In this document: positions 18,924-30,316 of the stretch, piece after piece
How the letters are laid out: every line of letters begins with the position of its first letter
Position numbering within the stretch: position 1 is the first letter of the stretch
Assembly: GCF_001956585.1 (NCBI RefSeq)
Contig: NZ_MSRR01000007.1
Coordinates: 92,367 to 156,366, forward strand
DNA: 64,000 nt
Direction: 5' to 3'
From: Actinomyces naeslundii
Lineage (GTDB): Bacteria; Actinomycetota; Actinomycetes; Actinomycetales; Actinomycetaceae
Program-made: the position numbers and the translations under genes
The notes under the pieces: model-generated
The model's input: only the letters and a program-made list of their open reading frames with translations
Told to the model about the DNA's origin: nothing
Databases searched by the model: none

Positions 18924-19688
18924 ATGTCCAGCCATCCACAGAGTCGCAGCCACATTGGTCGTAGCTCTCACAGGACTCGCCGCCTCACCCTCGGGCTGTG
19001 CCTCGCCACAGGTCTGGCACTGAGCGCCTGCGGCCCCGCCCACAAGGGTCAGCTCATCGTCGAACCCGTCAGCGCCTCCTCGGAGAGGGAGAGCTCAGAG
19101 GCTCCCTCCACCAAGCCGTTGCCCTCCAAGTCGGCCGCACCATCCGCCACCCCGTCAGCCTCGGCATGGCCAATGCCAAGCGTGACAATCACTAACGAGA
19201 GAACCGACATCTGGCAGCAGGACGACAGCATTCTTACTCTCCCGATGGAGACGTCCTTCCTCGTCAACCGGGGATACATCATGAACGCTCAGAGCTGTCA
19301 GGGCGTCCTTCGCTACCAGTCCTCCCGGGACATATACGACAGCAGCAAGAACAAGAGTGACAGCAGCGCGTCATCCTCGACCGTCCAGGGGCAACCTAAG
19401 AACTTTCCCGCCTATACGGTGACCTCGGGGCCAACCGTCGTGGACGCGGTGGCCGATGACAGCGGCACGTTCGCAGGCTACGAGGTCGCCTATACCGGCA
19501 CGGTCACCTACACCAACTCCGGCGACACAGAGGTCAGCGGCTACCGCTTCGCCAGACAGATCGGAGCACAGGGAGCCACCCTGGAGATCCTGTTGATGTG
19601 CCAAAGCGGCCTTCCCGACCTTCAGACATGGCATGACATGCTGAGCGGAACCCGAGTCAGCGGCTTTGACGCCGGAGCCATGGGGTAG
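18924..19688 (+). CDS. Lipoprotein of a local paralogous family, copy 1
   Basis: Function unknown; 254 residues. The ATG at 18924 is chosen for its GGGAGG site a few bases upstream, over an in-frame TTG 12 bases earlier. The signal peptide ends in lipobox LSAC, followed by GPAHKGQL, then a Ser/Pro/Ala-rich linker (~45-85) and a globular domain of about 160 residues. It contains two Cys in the mature domain (SCQG and MCQSG), probably a disulfide. The pattern DDSGT-x-AGYEV, GYRF-x-R and WH-x2-L-x-G-x-RV at the C-terminus is shared with copy 2 (19817-20584). It is likely surface-anchored in the membrane outer leaflet. Confidence 0.8.
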   Translation: MSSHPQSRSHIGRSSHRTRRLTLGLCLATGLALSACGPAHKGQLIVEPVSASSERESSEAPSTKPLPSKSAAPSATPSASAWPMPSVTITNERTDIWQQDDSILTLPMETSFLVNRGYIMNAQSCQGVLRYQSSRDIYDSSKNKSDSSASSSTVQGQPKNFPAYTVTSGPTVVDAVADDSGTFAGYEVAYTGTVTYTNSGDTEVSGYRFARQIGAQGATLEILLMCQSGLPDLQTWHDMLSGTRVSGFDAGAMG

Positions 19689-19816
19689 TGACAACTCGGT
19701 AGCGTACGGCCCGCTCCGCAGACTCCCGCACCATCACCTTTTCGACACAACCACAGCATCGCAAGATCGAGGCTTGAGCTCGGCAGAGCCCCTCCTTGCC
19801 GCACAGGAGAGCTACC

Positions 19817-20584
19817 TTGTTTTTCTCTGCACCGCATAGCCCACCGCGTTTCGTTCGCGCCTCTCAGAGGCCCCGTTACCTCGCCCTCGGGCTGTGCCTG
19901 ACCGCAAGCCTGGCACTGAGCGCCTGCGGCCCCGCCCACAAGGGTCAGCTCACCGTCGAACCCGTCAGCGCCTCCGCCGAGGCCAGCAGCTCCGCAGCCG
20001 CCTCCAAAATGCCCACCTCGTCCACCAGTCCTTCCGCCACGAGATCCCCGTCCGCACCAGCCACCTGGTCACGGCCATCAGTCACCTTCGCTAACGAGGA
20101 CACGTCCATCTGGTCCCGCAACGACGAGCTGGCCAACACCAGCAAGAACTCCGACGACGTTCACACCGAGGGATTCGAATTCAACAACGGCCAAGGCTGC
20201 CAGGGATACATCAGCCAATACGTCTCTGAAGACTATTTCAAGCCCCGCCCCACCGATAACCTGGACTCGATGACTGCCGCCACGACTAAGAGCAACGACT
20301 TCACCACCTTTCAGACCACCAGTACACCTTCCACCGTCGAAGCAGTGCGTGATGACAGCGGAACAATGGCCGGTTACGAAGTACCATTCAGCGGTAACGT
20401 CAACTTCTCCAACGCCCCGAATACTCCTGTCGTGGGGTATCGCTTCAGCAGGATCGTCGGAAAAGAGGGGTATGCCCTATATGTTGGTCTTGTATGCCCA
20501 CCAGAATCACCGGCGTCTTTAGAGCAGTGGCACACCATCCTAGCCGGTATTCGAGTTCAGGGAATCGACGCCGGCGCCATGTAA
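19817..20584 (+). CDS. Lipoprotein of a local paralogous family, copy 2
   Basis: Function unknown; 255 residues. The TTG at 19817 is preferred because AGGAGA lies 6 bases ahead; another in-frame TTG is at 19796. It has lipobox LSAC, then GPAHKGQL, a Ser/Thr/Pro linker and a globular domain paralogous to copy 1 (shared DDSGT-x-AGYEV, GYRF-x-R, WH-x2-L-x-G-x-RV, DAGAM ending). The DNA for the lipobox region (about 19909-19973) is almost identical to copy 1, while the domain itself is strongly diverged. It is followed by two hairpins and the convergent gltX. Confidence 0.8.
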   Translation: MFFSAPHSPPRFVRASQRPRYLALGLCLTASLALSACGPAHKGQLTVEPVSASAEASSSAAASKMPTSSTSPSATRSPSAPATWSRPSVTFANEDTSIWSRNDELANTSKNSDDVHTEGFEFNNGQGCQGYISQYVSEDYFKPRPTDNLDSMTAATTKSNDFTTFQTTSTPSTVEAVRDDSGTMAGYEVPFSGNVNFSNAPNTPVVGYRFSRIVGKEGYALYVGLVCPPESPASLEQWHTILAGIRVQGIDAGAM

Positions 20585-20600
20585 CTGGCTCTAGGGAATC

Positions 20601-20634
20601 GCCTCGAGAGCATCCTCCAGGACGTTCTCGAGGC
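20601..20634. terminator. Hairpin after lipoprotein copy 2
   Basis: The 9-base perfect stem gcctcgaga/tctcgaggc (20601-20609 with 20626-20634) has a further tcct/agga stem inside its loop. It lies 17 bases after the lipoprotein stop. Confidence 0.6.
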
Positions 20635-20650
20635 AGCTCCGCACGATAGC

Positions 20651-20687
20651 TGGTGGGGTCAGGAACACGGTGTTCCTGACCCCACCA
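20651..20687. terminator. Strong bidirectional terminator between lipoprotein and gltX
   Basis: A perfect 17-base inverted repeat (20651-20667 with 20671-20687) with a 3-base loop lies between two convergent genes, 25 bases beyond the gltX stop. It is the most stable hairpin I found in the window. Confidence 0.85.
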
Positions 20688-20712
20688 CCATTCACAGATC
20701 AACCGGCAGCAT

Positions 20713-22329
20713 TCACCCGAGCCGAGCCCTCAGTGCCTTCAGCCTGGCGAGAGTGGATCCGGCTCCCAGAATCTCCATGGACTCAAACAGGGGCGGGGAG
20801 ACCTGCCGACCGGTCACAGCCACGCGCAACGGGCCGTAGGCCAGACGCGGTTTGATCCCTTCACCGTTGGGCATGCCCTGTCCCTCGACGATGGCGGCGC
20901 TGAGGGCCTCCTCCAGCTGGCCCCTGCCCCACTGCTCAGTGCCGAGACCCTCCAGGGCGTGGATGCCGGCGTCCAGGACATCGCCGGCCGAGGCCTTGAG
21001 CTTGGCCACAGCCTTGTCGTCGATGGTGAGCTCGGCGTCGGACACGAAGAGGAAGCCGAGCATGTCGCGGCATTCGCGCAGCATCTGGATCCGAGTCTGA
21101 ATGAGAGGCGCCGCCGCGTTCAGGATCTCCTGCTCCCGCGCTGAGAGCTCATCGAAGGACTCCGCCGAGACCAACGGCGCCTGCAGGGCCTCGCCGGTCG
21201 GGTCGGGGTAGGCGTCGGCGAGATAGGGCACCAGGCGGTCTCGGAAGTCCTCCTCCCCCAGCGCTCGCACCTGCTCGGCATTGATGGCCTCGCACTTCTT
21301 GGGGTCGAAGCGGGCAGGGTTGGGGTTGACGTCATGGATGTCGAAGGCCTCGATCATCTCTGCGGCGGAGAAGACGTCACGGTCGGCGCTCAGCGACCAG
21401 CCCAGCAGGGCCAGGTAGTTGAGCAGTCCCTCGGGGATCATGCCGCGGTAACGGTGGATGAGAAGGTTCGACTGAGGATCGCGCTTGGACAGCTTCCGGT
21501 TGCCCTCCCCCATGACATAGGGCAGGTGACCGAACTCGGGCATGACCTGGGCCCGGCCGATCTCCATGAGTGCCCGGTAGAGCGCCACCTGCCGCGGGGT
21601 GGAGGACAGCAGGTCCTCACCGCGCAGGACGTGAGTGATACCCATGGCGGCGTCATCAACGGGATTGACCAGGGTGTAAAGAGGATCCCCGCCCGCGCGC
21701 ACGACGACGTAGTCCGGCACGCTGCCCGCCTTGAAGGTGATGGGGCCGCGGACCAGGTCGGTGAAGGTGATGTCCTCGTCCGGCATCCGCATCCGCAGCA
21801 CAGGCAGGCGTCCCTCGGCGCGGAAGGCGTCCTTCTGCTCCTGGGTCAGGTCGCGGTCGAAGCCGTCGTAACCGAGCTTGGGGTCCTCGCCGCGTTCGCG
21901 GTGACGGGCCTCGATCTCCTCGGGGGTGGAGAAGGACTCGTACAGGTAGCCCGCCTCGAGCAGCTCGACGGCCACCTGCTTGTACAGGTCCATGCGCTGG
22001 GACTGACGGTAGGGCTCGTGAGGCCCTCCCTTGCCCACGCCCTCGTCCCAGTCCAGACCCAGCCAGGTCAGGGAGTCCAGGATGGCGTCGAAGGACTCCT
22101 CGGAGTCACGGGCGGCATCGGTGTCCTCGATCCGGAAGACGAAGGTGCCCCCGGTGTGACGGGCGTAGGCCCAGTTGAACAGGCAGGTGCGCACCATACC
22201 CACGTGCGGGGTTCCCGTGGGTGAGGGACAGAAACGTACGCGTACGGAGGAGGTTCCCTGCGCCGGGACGTCGGCCGCAGCGGCGGGCGCAGAGCGGAGG
22301 GGGGATGAGTGGTCACTGAGTTCAGCCAT
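20713..22329 (-). CDS. gltX: Glutamyl-tRNA synthetase
   Basis: Charges tRNA-Glu and, in organisms using GatCAB, also tRNA-Gln. The HIGH-like motif [14 protein letters not shown], the [15 protein letters not shown] segment and the KMSKS-like KLSKRDP are intact. The ATG at 22329 (MAELSDHSS, 538 residues) is chosen. The frame is open to 22539, but those 70 residues are low in family features and would run into the divergent lipoprotein gene. The C-terminal anticodon-binding domain is complete. It lies 2 kb from the tRNA-Glu/tRNA-Gln unit, and an FAH-family gene follows further upstream, as in mycobacteria. Confidence 0.96.
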   Translation of the reverse strand: MAELSDHSSPLRSAPAAAADVPAQGTSSVRVRFCPSPTGTPHVGMVRTCLFNWAYARHTGGTFVFRIEDTDAARDSEESFDAILDSLTWLGLDWDEGVGKGGPHEPYRQSQRMDLYKQVAVELLEAGYLYESFSTPEEIEARHRERGEDPKLGYDGFDRDLTQEQKDAFRAEGRLPVLRMRMPDEDITFTDLVRGPITFKAGSVPDYVVVRAGGDPLYTLVNPVDDAAMGITHVLRGEDLLSSTPRQVALYRALMEIGRAQVMPEFGHLPYVMGEGNRKLSKRDPQSNLLIHRYRGMIPEGLLNYLALLGWSLSADRDVFSAAEMIEAFDIHDVNPNPARFDPKKCEAINAEQVRALGEEDFRDRLVPYLADAYPDPTGEALQAPLVSAESFDELSAREQEILNAAAPLIQTRIQMLRECRDMLGFLFVSDAELTIDDKAVAKLKASAGDVLDAGIHALEGLGTEQWGRGQLEEALSAAIVEGQGMPNGEGIKPRLAYGPLRVAVTGRQVSPPLFESMEILGAGSTLARLKALRARLG

Positions 22330-22511
22330 GATGGGGACAGCGTATCCCGACGGGCCATTCTCCCCATGGCTGTGCGACGTGGTGGCGGTTACCGTCATTC
22401 CCGTCAGGCCGTTATCCCACCGTGACGGCTGACTTTCCGCACACGTGACGACGACGGCTCCCGACTCGACCGGACCGACCGACTCCCCGCCCACCCTTTG
22501 GAGGTTCATCC

Positions 22512-23387
22512 ATGTCCCCGACCCGACCTTCCTCGTCACGTCCCGGCCGTCACCGTGGCTCAGCGCTCAAGCTCCCCCTCGTGGCAGGGCTCAGCCTTGC
22601 TCTGGCGGTTCCCGCGCTCGCCGCGTGCCAGGACGAGACCGGTCCTTCCTCCTCGTCAGGGTCCAGCGCCTCCAGCAGTGCCTCACCATCCAGCCGCTCG
22701 TCCGGCAAGAGCTCGAAGCCGTCGGACAAGCCCTCCGACGCCGGTGGGAACAGCAACGTCGACTGGGCTCCTTCATGGGAGTTCCCCCAGTCCCAGCCCG
22801 GATGGCAGGTGACCGACTACGACACCGACGGCAAGAACAAGATGGACAAGTCAAATGGCTGCGTGTTCTCGGCCACGCAGAACCTGTTCGATGCCAGCAC
22901 GAAAGGCGATCGTACGCAGTCCGAGTACCGCGCGGACTCCATCCTCGATTCGTATAAGAAGAACTCGCACTTGTCGAATGTCTCCACCGAACCTGCGCGG
23001 GATGACTCCGCCCTGGTCAAGGACACGGACGGAAACGCCATAGAGACCAGGCGAGTGGACATGACCTATACCGGAGAGGATCAGAAGGACTACCGGCTAA
23101 CCGGCTTCATACGTGTCTTCACGACGACGACTACGCCGGTCCTGCTCCAGGGCATGTACGCCTGCCCCGTCGACGCGTACTCCTCAAGCGAGATGAAAGA
23201 GCTGCTCGAGGCCACTCCGATCAGTCATCCTGGCCCGGCCGACATGGATGAGGGCGAGTCCGGTTCCGGCTCCGGCAAGGAAGGGAAGAGCGACGGTAAG
23301 AGGAGCGGATCCGACGATGGCAAGGCCACTGCTCCCAGCGGCAAGAGCGACGAGAAGGGCTCGGGCAGGTCGTCCAAGGACACCTGA
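22512..23387 (+). CDS. Ser-rich lipoprotein, more distant member of the same family
   Basis: Function unknown; 291 residues. A GGAGG box lies 8 bases ahead of the ATG. The signal peptide has lipobox LAAC (Cys near residue 39), then a linker of about 35 residues made largely of Ser, Lys and Pro, a globular domain of about 150 residues, and a 45-residue charged tail rich in Lys, Gly, Ser and Asp. Layout and spacing resemble the two lipoproteins at 18.9-20.6 kb: one Cys early in the domain (NGCVFS), a D-x-DG-x-A turn, a YTG strand, and a late YACP Cys. That supports a distant paralogue. It is divergent from gltX. Confidence 0.78.
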   Translation: MSPTRPSSSRPGRHRGSALKLPLVAGLSLALAVPALAACQDETGPSSSSGSSASSSASPSSRSSGKSSKPSDKPSDAGGNSNVDWAPSWEFPQSQPGWQVTDYDTDGKNKMDKSNGCVFSATQNLFDASTKGDRTQSEYRADSILDSYKKNSHLSNVSTEPARDDSALVKDTDGNAIETRRVDMTYTGEDQKDYRLTGFIRVFTTTTTPVLLQGMYACPVDAYSSSEMKELLEATPISHPGPADMDEGESGSGSGKEGKSDGKRSGSDDGKATAPSGKSDEKGSGRSSKDT

Positions 23388-23440
23388 CGAGCATGTACTG
23401 ACATGGGCGGGTTCTTGGCAGCGGCCTTAGGATCGCACTC

Positions 23441-24664
23441 ATGGTTGTCAACGATCCCAACGGCTCCAGCTCCCTGGCCCAGGTCTTCGACTCCTTGACC
23501 CCGCAGCAGATGCGTGAGCGCGGGTCACTGAAGTGGTCCCAGTATCCCGGTGACGTCATCGGCGCCTGGGTCGCTGAGATGGACCTGGGGACCGCTCCGG
23601 CGGTCGAGGCGGCGATTCATCAGGCGGTGCACGACGGCCTTCTGGGCTACATGCCTCCCTCGGTCTCTCAGGCGACCCGGGAGGAGACGGCTCGCTACCA
23701 GCGGGAGGCCTTCAGCTGGCAGGTGGAGGCCGAGCACGTGAGCCTGCTCCCCGATGTGCTCTCGTCACTGAGCATGATCATCACCTCGCACACCCGAGCC
23801 GCCTCCGCCGTCATCGTCCCCACCCCCGCCTACACACCCTTCCTTGAGATTCCCGGTCGTAACGGCCGAAGCTGCATCGAGGTCCCCTCTGCAACGCGAC
23901 GGGCCTCCGACGGCTCGCCCCGATGGGAGCTGGACCTTGACGGCATCGAGTCCGCCATGGACGCCGGGGCCGGTCTGCTCGTGCTGTGCAACCCGTGGAA
24001 CCCGGTGGGACGAGCGCTCACCGCGGCCGAGCTCGACGCCGTGGCCACGCTGTCCTCGACCTACGGGGTGCCTGTCTTCGCGGATGAGATCCATGCTCCT
24101 CTGGTACTCGACGCGGAACGCACTCATATCCCGTACGCCTCCCGTCCGGGATCGGACCCGGACCTGACCTTCACGGCAACGGCCGCCTCCAAGGGGTGGA
24201 ACATCCCGGGCCTGAAGTGCGCCCAGCTCATCGCCTCGGGGAGGGCTCGAGCGCGTTGGGAGGCCGACGCTCCCAGTGCCCATCTCCGGGCCGAGGCCTC
24301 CGTCGTCGGAGCCCTGGCCACCATTGCGGCCCTGCGCGACGGTCAGGACTGGCTCAGTGAGGTCCGCACCTACATCCGCGCCAACCGGGACGCGTTGGGC
24401 GAGGCCCTGGCCGGAGCCGAGGGGATAGAGCCGACGCTCCCGGAGGCGACCTATCTGGCCTGGTTGGACTGCCGAGGCCTCGACCTGGAGCAGCCGGCGC
24501 GTTACTTCCGCAAGGAGGCCGGAGTCGCGATGAACGAGGGCACGACCTACGGGAAGGCGTGGTCGGGCTTCTGCCGTCTCAACCTGGCCACGGGCCGGAG
24601 TATCGAGGAGGAGACGGTGCACCGCATCACTGAAGCCGTGCGCCGTCGTCAGGGAGCCTCCTGA
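23441..24664 (+). CDS. MalY/PatB-type PLP-dependent C-S lyase or aminotransferase
   Basis: Fold type I PLP enzyme, 407 residues; family members cleave cystathionine or cysteine conjugates. The start region has the MalY-type WVAEMDLGTAP. Other motifs are GYMPPS, LCNPWNPVGR, FADEIHAPLVL (PLP-ring Asp) and ASKGWNIPGLKCA with the Schiff-base Lys at residue 251. It follows the lipoprotein by 53 bases, a gap with a small inverted repeat (catgt-actg-acatg, 23392-23405). Whether it acts mainly as a cystathionine beta-lyase is inferred from the family. Confidence 0.88.
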   Translation: MVVNDPNGSSSLAQVFDSLTPQQMRERGSLKWSQYPGDVIGAWVAEMDLGTAPAVEAAIHQAVHDGLLGYMPPSVSQATREETARYQREAFSWQVEAEHVSLLPDVLSSLSMIITSHTRAASAVIVPTPAYTPFLEIPGRNGRSCIEVPSATRRASDGSPRWELDLDGIESAMDAGAGLLVLCNPWNPVGRALTAAELDAVATLSSTYGVPVFADEIHAPLVLDAERTHIPYASRPGSDPDLTFTATAASKGWNIPGLKCAQLIASGRARARWEADAPSAHLRAEASVVGALATIAALRDGQDWLSEVRTYIRANRDALGEALAGAEGIEPTLPEATYLAWLDCRGLDLEQPARYFRKEAGVAMNEGTTYGKAWSGFCRLNLATGRSIEEETVHRITEAVRRRQGAS

Positions 24665-24698
24665 TCTCGGAAGCGATATGAGACCGACCGTGCCAGCC

Positions 24699-25523
24699 TC
24701 AGCGACGTACCACCGGGTTGGAGAAGGAGCCGATGCCCTCGACCTCGACCTCGACGCGCTGACCGGCACGGATCTCACCGACCCCCGCCGGCGTACCGGT
24801 GAGGATGACGTCGCCGGGAAGAAGGGTGAAGATCGTCGAGATGTAGGAGACCAGCTCACGCACTGAGCGGATCATGTCTGCGGTGCGGCCATCCTGGACG
24901 AGGCGTCCGTCGACCCGGGCGCGCACGACTGCGTCGTCGGGCGAGAAGATGGGTTCACGGCCGGGCTCGGGAACCTCGATCCACGGCCCCAAGGGGCAGG
25001 AGGTGTCGAAGGCCTTGGCCCGCACCCACTGCGGCTCGGCGCGCTGGCGGTCGCGGGCGGACACGTCGTTGGCGACCGTGTAGCCCAGGATGACGTCGTC
25101 GGCGTGGTCGATGGGGACGTCCTTGGCAAGGGTCTTGATGACGACGGCGAGCTCGGCCTCGTAGTGGACCTCATCGCTCCAGTGGGGAAGGACGATTGGA
25201 GCTTCGGGGCCGATCACGGAGGTGTTGGGCTTGAGGAAGACGAGCGGGTCACGCGGCGGCTCGCTCTCCCCCATCTCGGTGATGTGGCTCGCGTAGTTCT
25301 TCCCGACCCCCACGACCTTGGAGCGGGGAATGACCGGTGACAGGAGCCTGGCCTCACGCAGCTCGACGACCTCCCCGGTGGCCTCGGGCAGGGAGTAGAG
25401 GGGGTCCCCCTTGAGGACCAGGAGGTGTCCCTCAGACTCGCCCGAGGCGGTCTCACCCTCAGGAGGGCCCTGAACGATGCCGTAGCGGGGATCGTCACCG
25501 GTGGAGAATCGTGCGATCTTCAT
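24699..25523 (-). CDS. Fumarylacetoacetate hydrolase (FAH) family protein
   Basis: Metal-dependent enzyme of the FAH/HpcE fold, 274 residues. The start at 25523 (MKIARFSTGDD) is chosen because the open frame upstream is an Arg/Pro-rich shadow. Motifs: KVVGVGKNYASHITEMG, the metal-binding VHYEAELAVVI, GYTVANDVSARDRQ and the late LLPGDVILTGTPAGVG. The substrate is not readable; relatives include acylpyruvate hydrolases and oxaloacetate decarboxylases. In mycobacteria a close relative sits next to gltX. It begins 25 bases after the last AgcS gene, so it may be the end of that transcript. Confidence 0.9.
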   Translation of the reverse strand: MKIARFSTGDDPRYGIVQGPPEGETASGESEGHLLVLKGDPLYSLPEATGEVVELREARLLSPVIPRSKVVGVGKNYASHITEMGESEPPRDPLVFLKPNTSVIGPEAPIVLPHWSDEVHYEAELAVVIKTLAKDVPIDHADDVILGYTVANDVSARDRQRAEPQWVRAKAFDTSCPLGPWIEVPEPGREPIFSPDDAVVRARVDGRLVQDGRTADMIRSVRELVSYISTIFTLLPGDVILTGTPAGVGEIRAGQRVEVEVEGIGSFSNPVVRR

Positions 25524-25548
25524 GGGTGTCAGCCTAGCGCTGTTGGGC

Positions 25549-27144
<1,596 letters not shown>

Positions 27145-27247
27145 GTAAGAACCTCCGTCGGGGTGGGATAACGGTACAGGCGGGGTGGGCGATGAGCGCG
27201 TGATCGGGGCAGCATGGTCAGTAGCGAGTCACGCGTTACTCCCAGTT

Positions 27248-27271
27248 CCACCTCTCGTCGGGGAGAGGTGG
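27248..27271 (-). terminator. Hairpin between AgcS paralogues 2 and 1
   Basis: Perfect 9-base stem ccacctctc/gagaggtgg (27248-27256 with 27263-27271) with a 6-base loop, in the 236-base gap after the paralogue 2 stop. It probably ends the three-gene upstream operon. There is no T run. Confidence 0.5.
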
Positions 27272-27380
27272 GGCACCGTATTCGCGAAGGGTACGGACAC
27301 TGTGTTTCGATTCGGTGACGCCGCTGTGCCGATGGTGCCACAAGTACACAAGGCGCGCAGTCCGCCTCGACACCGTGGAT

Positions 27381-28856
27381 CTACCGGATGACAGGGCGCT
27401 CCCACGCCCCTTCGGGCAGAGCGGACGGCAGGTGCTCGGAGTCCCCGCTGAAGGCCGGCCGGTTCCCGTCCGACGTCGGAGCTCCTCGACGCGACTCCCA
27501 GTCCCTCAGAGCGCCGACGACCCACCGACTGAGCAGCACCAGCGCGGCGAGGTTGATGATGGCGCCGACACCGAGGAGCACGTCAGCCAGGGTCCACACA
27601 GTGGTCAGCTGCTGAACGCTTCCGATGCCGGCGCAGATGACGGCTCCGACCTGGAGCGCTCGCGAGACCCAGAGGCGGTCGGTGAGGTAGTCCAGACAGA
27701 CCTGGGCGTAGGAGAAGGCCCCGATGATGGTGGTGTACGCCAGCACCACGACAAGCAGGGCCATGGGCCAGCGGCTCCACTCCCCCACGAGCTGGGCGAT
27801 GGCGTCCTGGGTCAGGGTTCCCGCGGTCTCCTTGGCGGTTGCTCCGGGCTCGAAGACGTCTGCTCCGGCGACCAGGATCGCCAACGCCGTCGCGGTGCAC
27901 ACGAACAGGGTGTCCACCACGACCCCGAAGGCCTGGATGAATCCCTGCTGGACCGGGTGCTCGACGGTGGCGGAGCCCGCGGCGCAGGCAGCCCCTCCCA
28001 GTCCCGCCTCATTGGAGAACAGGCCACGACGCACCCCGTTGAGCAGGGCAGCGGTCACTCCCCCGGCCAGTCCGCCCAGTCCCTGGCGCAGCCCGAAGGC
28101 ACCCTCGATGATGGAACGCAGCGCCTCCCAGGCCTGGACTGGGTGGGTGAGAAGGATCGCCAGGACCAGAACCAGGTAGGCCAGCGCCATGAGCGGGGCC
28201 AGGTACTCGGCCACCCGTGCCATGGCGCGCAGGCCCCCGAGGAGAACCGGTGCGGTCAGCACCACGACGAGGACAGCACCCAGGCTCGGCGAGATCCCTC
28301 CGGCCCCTTGGAGGGAGGCGGTGATGGCGTTGGCCTGCACCATGGGCATGACCAGCCCGTTGGCGATGAGAAAGACGATGGCGAACACGGAGCCCAGGAT
28401 CGGCAGCCGCAGTCCGCGGGAGATGTAGTAAGCGGGGCCGCCGCGGTAGGTTCCGTCCGCACGGCGCACCTTGAACAGCTGGGCAAGAGTCGCCTCGCTG
28501 AAGGCGGTGGCGGTCCCCAGGATCGCCACGAGCCACATCCACAGCACGGCACCGGGGCCCCCCATGATCAGTGCCAGCGCCACCCCGACGATGTTGCCGG
28601 TTCCCACCCGGCAGGCCAGTCCGACGGCGAAGGCCTGGAAGGAGGTGATTCCACCGTGGCGCCCGTCGCGGGATCCCGCCACCGAGGCGGCGATGGCATT
28701 GGCGTGCCGCAGCTGGACGGCCCGGGTTCGGACGGTGAAGAAGATGCCGGCTCCTACCAGCAGCCACATGAGGACCCAGGAGAAGAGCAGGTCGGAGGTG
28801 GTGGACAGGACGGCGTCGATCTGATCCGTCCACGAGGCGTGCGCCATCGCAGTCAT
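27381..28856 (-). CDS. AgcS-family alanine/glycine:sodium symporter, paralogue 2
   Basis: 491 residues with the AgcS core: GGITSFQAFAVGLACRVGTGN, GGPGAVLWMWLVAILGTAT, YRGGPAYYISRGL and RRGLFSNEAGLGGAA. Its GAACAAGSATVEHP stretch differs from the AATATV/AGTATV of its neighbours, hinting at altered substrate choice. The tail motif is weakest here (SEHLPSALPEGAW). The start is 5 bases after the paralogue 3 stop, so the genes are co-transcribed. Confidence 0.92.
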   Translation of the reverse strand: MTAMAHASWTDQIDAVLSTTSDLLFSWVLMWLLVGAGIFFTVRTRAVQLRHANAIAASVAGSRDGRHGGITSFQAFAVGLACRVGTGNIVGVALALIMGGPGAVLWMWLVAILGTATAFSEATLAQLFKVRRADGTYRGGPAYYISRGLRLPILGSVFAIVFLIANGLVMPMVQANAITASLQGAGGISPSLGAVLVVVLTAPVLLGGLRAMARVAEYLAPLMALAYLVLVLAILLTHPVQAWEALRSIIEGAFGLRQGLGGLAGGVTAALLNGVRRGLFSNEAGLGGAACAAGSATVEHPVQQGFIQAFGVVVDTLFVCTATALAILVAGADVFEPGATAKETAGTLTQDAIAQLVGEWSRWPMALLVVVLAYTTIIGAFSYAQVCLDYLTDRLWVSRALQVGAVICAGIGSVQQLTTVWTLADVLLGVGAIINLAALVLLSRWVVGALRDWESRRGAPTSDGNRPAFSGDSEHLPSALPEGAWERPVIR

Positions 28857-28861
28857 CGCGA

Positions 28862-30316
28862 TCAGCCCCGTCTTGCTGGGTCGTCGGGCTCCCAGACGCC
28901 GGGAACAACGTCTCCGGGCAGGAGGGAGTTACCGTGACCGACGAAGGTCGGTTCGGTGATACCCCGGGCTCGCTGGGCCTCGAAGTCCCGCAGGGCTCCG
29001 ATGACCCAGGGGGCCAGGCGGATGATGACGACGAGGTTGAGCACGCCCAGCAGTCCCAGGGCGATGTCGGTCAGGGCCCAGACGATGGGCAGGGTCAGGA
29101 CGGTGCCGCCGAAGGCCGCCGCGGTCAGGAGGATTCCGAAGACCTGCTCGGACCGACGCTCTCCGCCCAGGAAGTTGACGTTGACCTGGGCGTAGGAGTA
29201 GCAGCCCAACACCGTGGAGAAGACCAGGACGAAGATGAGCACCACCATGGGCCAGGTGGTCCAGGCGCCCAGGTGCTCGGCAACGGCCTGCTGGGTGAGA
29301 ATCGCGCCGACCAGGGAGTCGTCACCAGGATGGTAGGTGTCGGTGGCCAGCAGGATGAGCAGGCCGGTGGCCGTGCACACGAGGATCGTGTCGACGAAGA
29401 CGCCGAAGGACTGGATGAGTCCCTGACGCACGGGGTGGGCGACGGTCGCGGTGCCTGCGGCGTTCGGGACCGTACCGAGACCGGCCTCGTTGGAGAACAG
29501 ACCGCGGCGCACACCGTTGAGCAGCGCTGCGAGGACTCCTCCGGCAGCGCCGAAGAAGGCCTGGTTGAGGCCGAAGGCCCCCTCAAAGATGCTCACAAGG
29601 ACCTCGAGAAGCTTGTCCGCGTTAAGGACGATAACCACCACGGCCATGAGCACGTAGGCCAGCGCCATGACGGGGGCGAGCCACTCCGCGACGCGGGCCA
29701 CGAGCCGGACTCCGCCCAGGACCACCGGCGCGGTCAGCAGAACGAGGAAGACCCCGACCACCCAGCCCGAGACGCTGGGGACGGTGGCCGTGATGACCTG
29801 GGCCAGTGAGTTCGTCTGCACCATGACCACGGTGACGCCGACCGAGACGATGCACATGACGGCGAAGATCCTGCTCCACAGAGCAGATTCCAAACCGTTC
29901 TTGATGTAGTAGGCGGGGCCCCCGCGGAAGGTGAAGTCCCGACCGCGCTCCTTGAAGATCTGGGCGAGAGTGGACTCCACGAAGCTGGTCGCCATGCCGA
30001 TGAGCGCTACGACCCACATCCAGAACAGGGAACCGGGGCCACCGGCCACAACGGCCAGGGCGACGCCGGCGATATTACCGATGCCGACTCGGGCGGCCAG
30101 CCCCACCGCGAAGGCCTGGAAGGAGGAAATGCCTCCTTGGGCACCTGAGCGCGACCCGGACAACGAGTTGATCATGGTGCCGAAGTGGCGCAGCTGGACC
30201 AGGTGGGTGCGTGCGGTCAGGTAGAGACCGGCCAGGATGAGCAGGGCGGCAAGAAGGTAGGTGTAGAAGAAGTCGTCGACGGAGTTGAGCAGGTTCTCGA
30301 TACTGGTGAGGTTCAT
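28862..30316 (-). CDS. AgcS-family alanine/glycine:sodium symporter, paralogue 3
   Basis: 484 residues. Core motifs: GGISSFQAFAVGLAARVGIGN, GGPGSLFWMWVVALIGMAT, FRGGPAYYIKNGL, RRGLFSNEAGLGTVPNAAG. The C-terminal tail carries the GNSLLPGDVVPGVW motif. Its ATG overlaps the stop of paralogue 4 by 4 bases (ATGA), which couples their translation. Substrate beyond small neutral amino acids cannot be read. Confidence 0.92.
   Translation of the reverse strand: MNLTSIENLLNSVDDFFYTYLLAALLILAGLYLTARTHLVQLRHFGTMINSLSGSRSGAQGGISSFQAFAVGLAARVGIGNIAGVALAVVAGGPGSLFWMWVVALIGMATSFVESTLAQIFKERGRDFTFRGGPAYYIKNGLESALWSRIFAVMCIVSVGVTVVMVQTNSLAQVITATVPSVSGWVVGVFLVLLTAPVVLGGVRLVARVAEWLAPVMALAYVLMAVVVIVLNADKLLEVLVSIFEGAFGLNQAFFGAAGGVLAALLNGVRRGLFSNEAGLGTVPNAAGTATVAHPVRQGLIQSFGVFVDTILVCTATGLLILLATDTYHPGDDSLVGAILTQQAVAEHLGAWTTWPMVVLIFVLVFSTVLGCYSYAQVNVNFLGGERRSEQVFGILLTAAAFGGTVLTLPIVWALTDIALGLLGVLNLVVIIRLAPWVIGALRDFEAQRARGITEPTFVGHGNSLLPGDVVPGVWEPDDPARRG

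Noticed and set aside
22410..22430. Shared element ggtgggataacgg ahead of gltX and ahead of AgcS paralogue 1 (about 27162-27175)
   Set aside because: Two occurrences, each lacking a -35 at proper distance. Chance in GC-rich leaders is likely without a genome-wide search.
22330..22539. 70-residue N-terminal extension of GltX
   Set aside because: It has no family match, would overlap the divergent lipoprotein start, and the catalytic domain starts soon after 22329.
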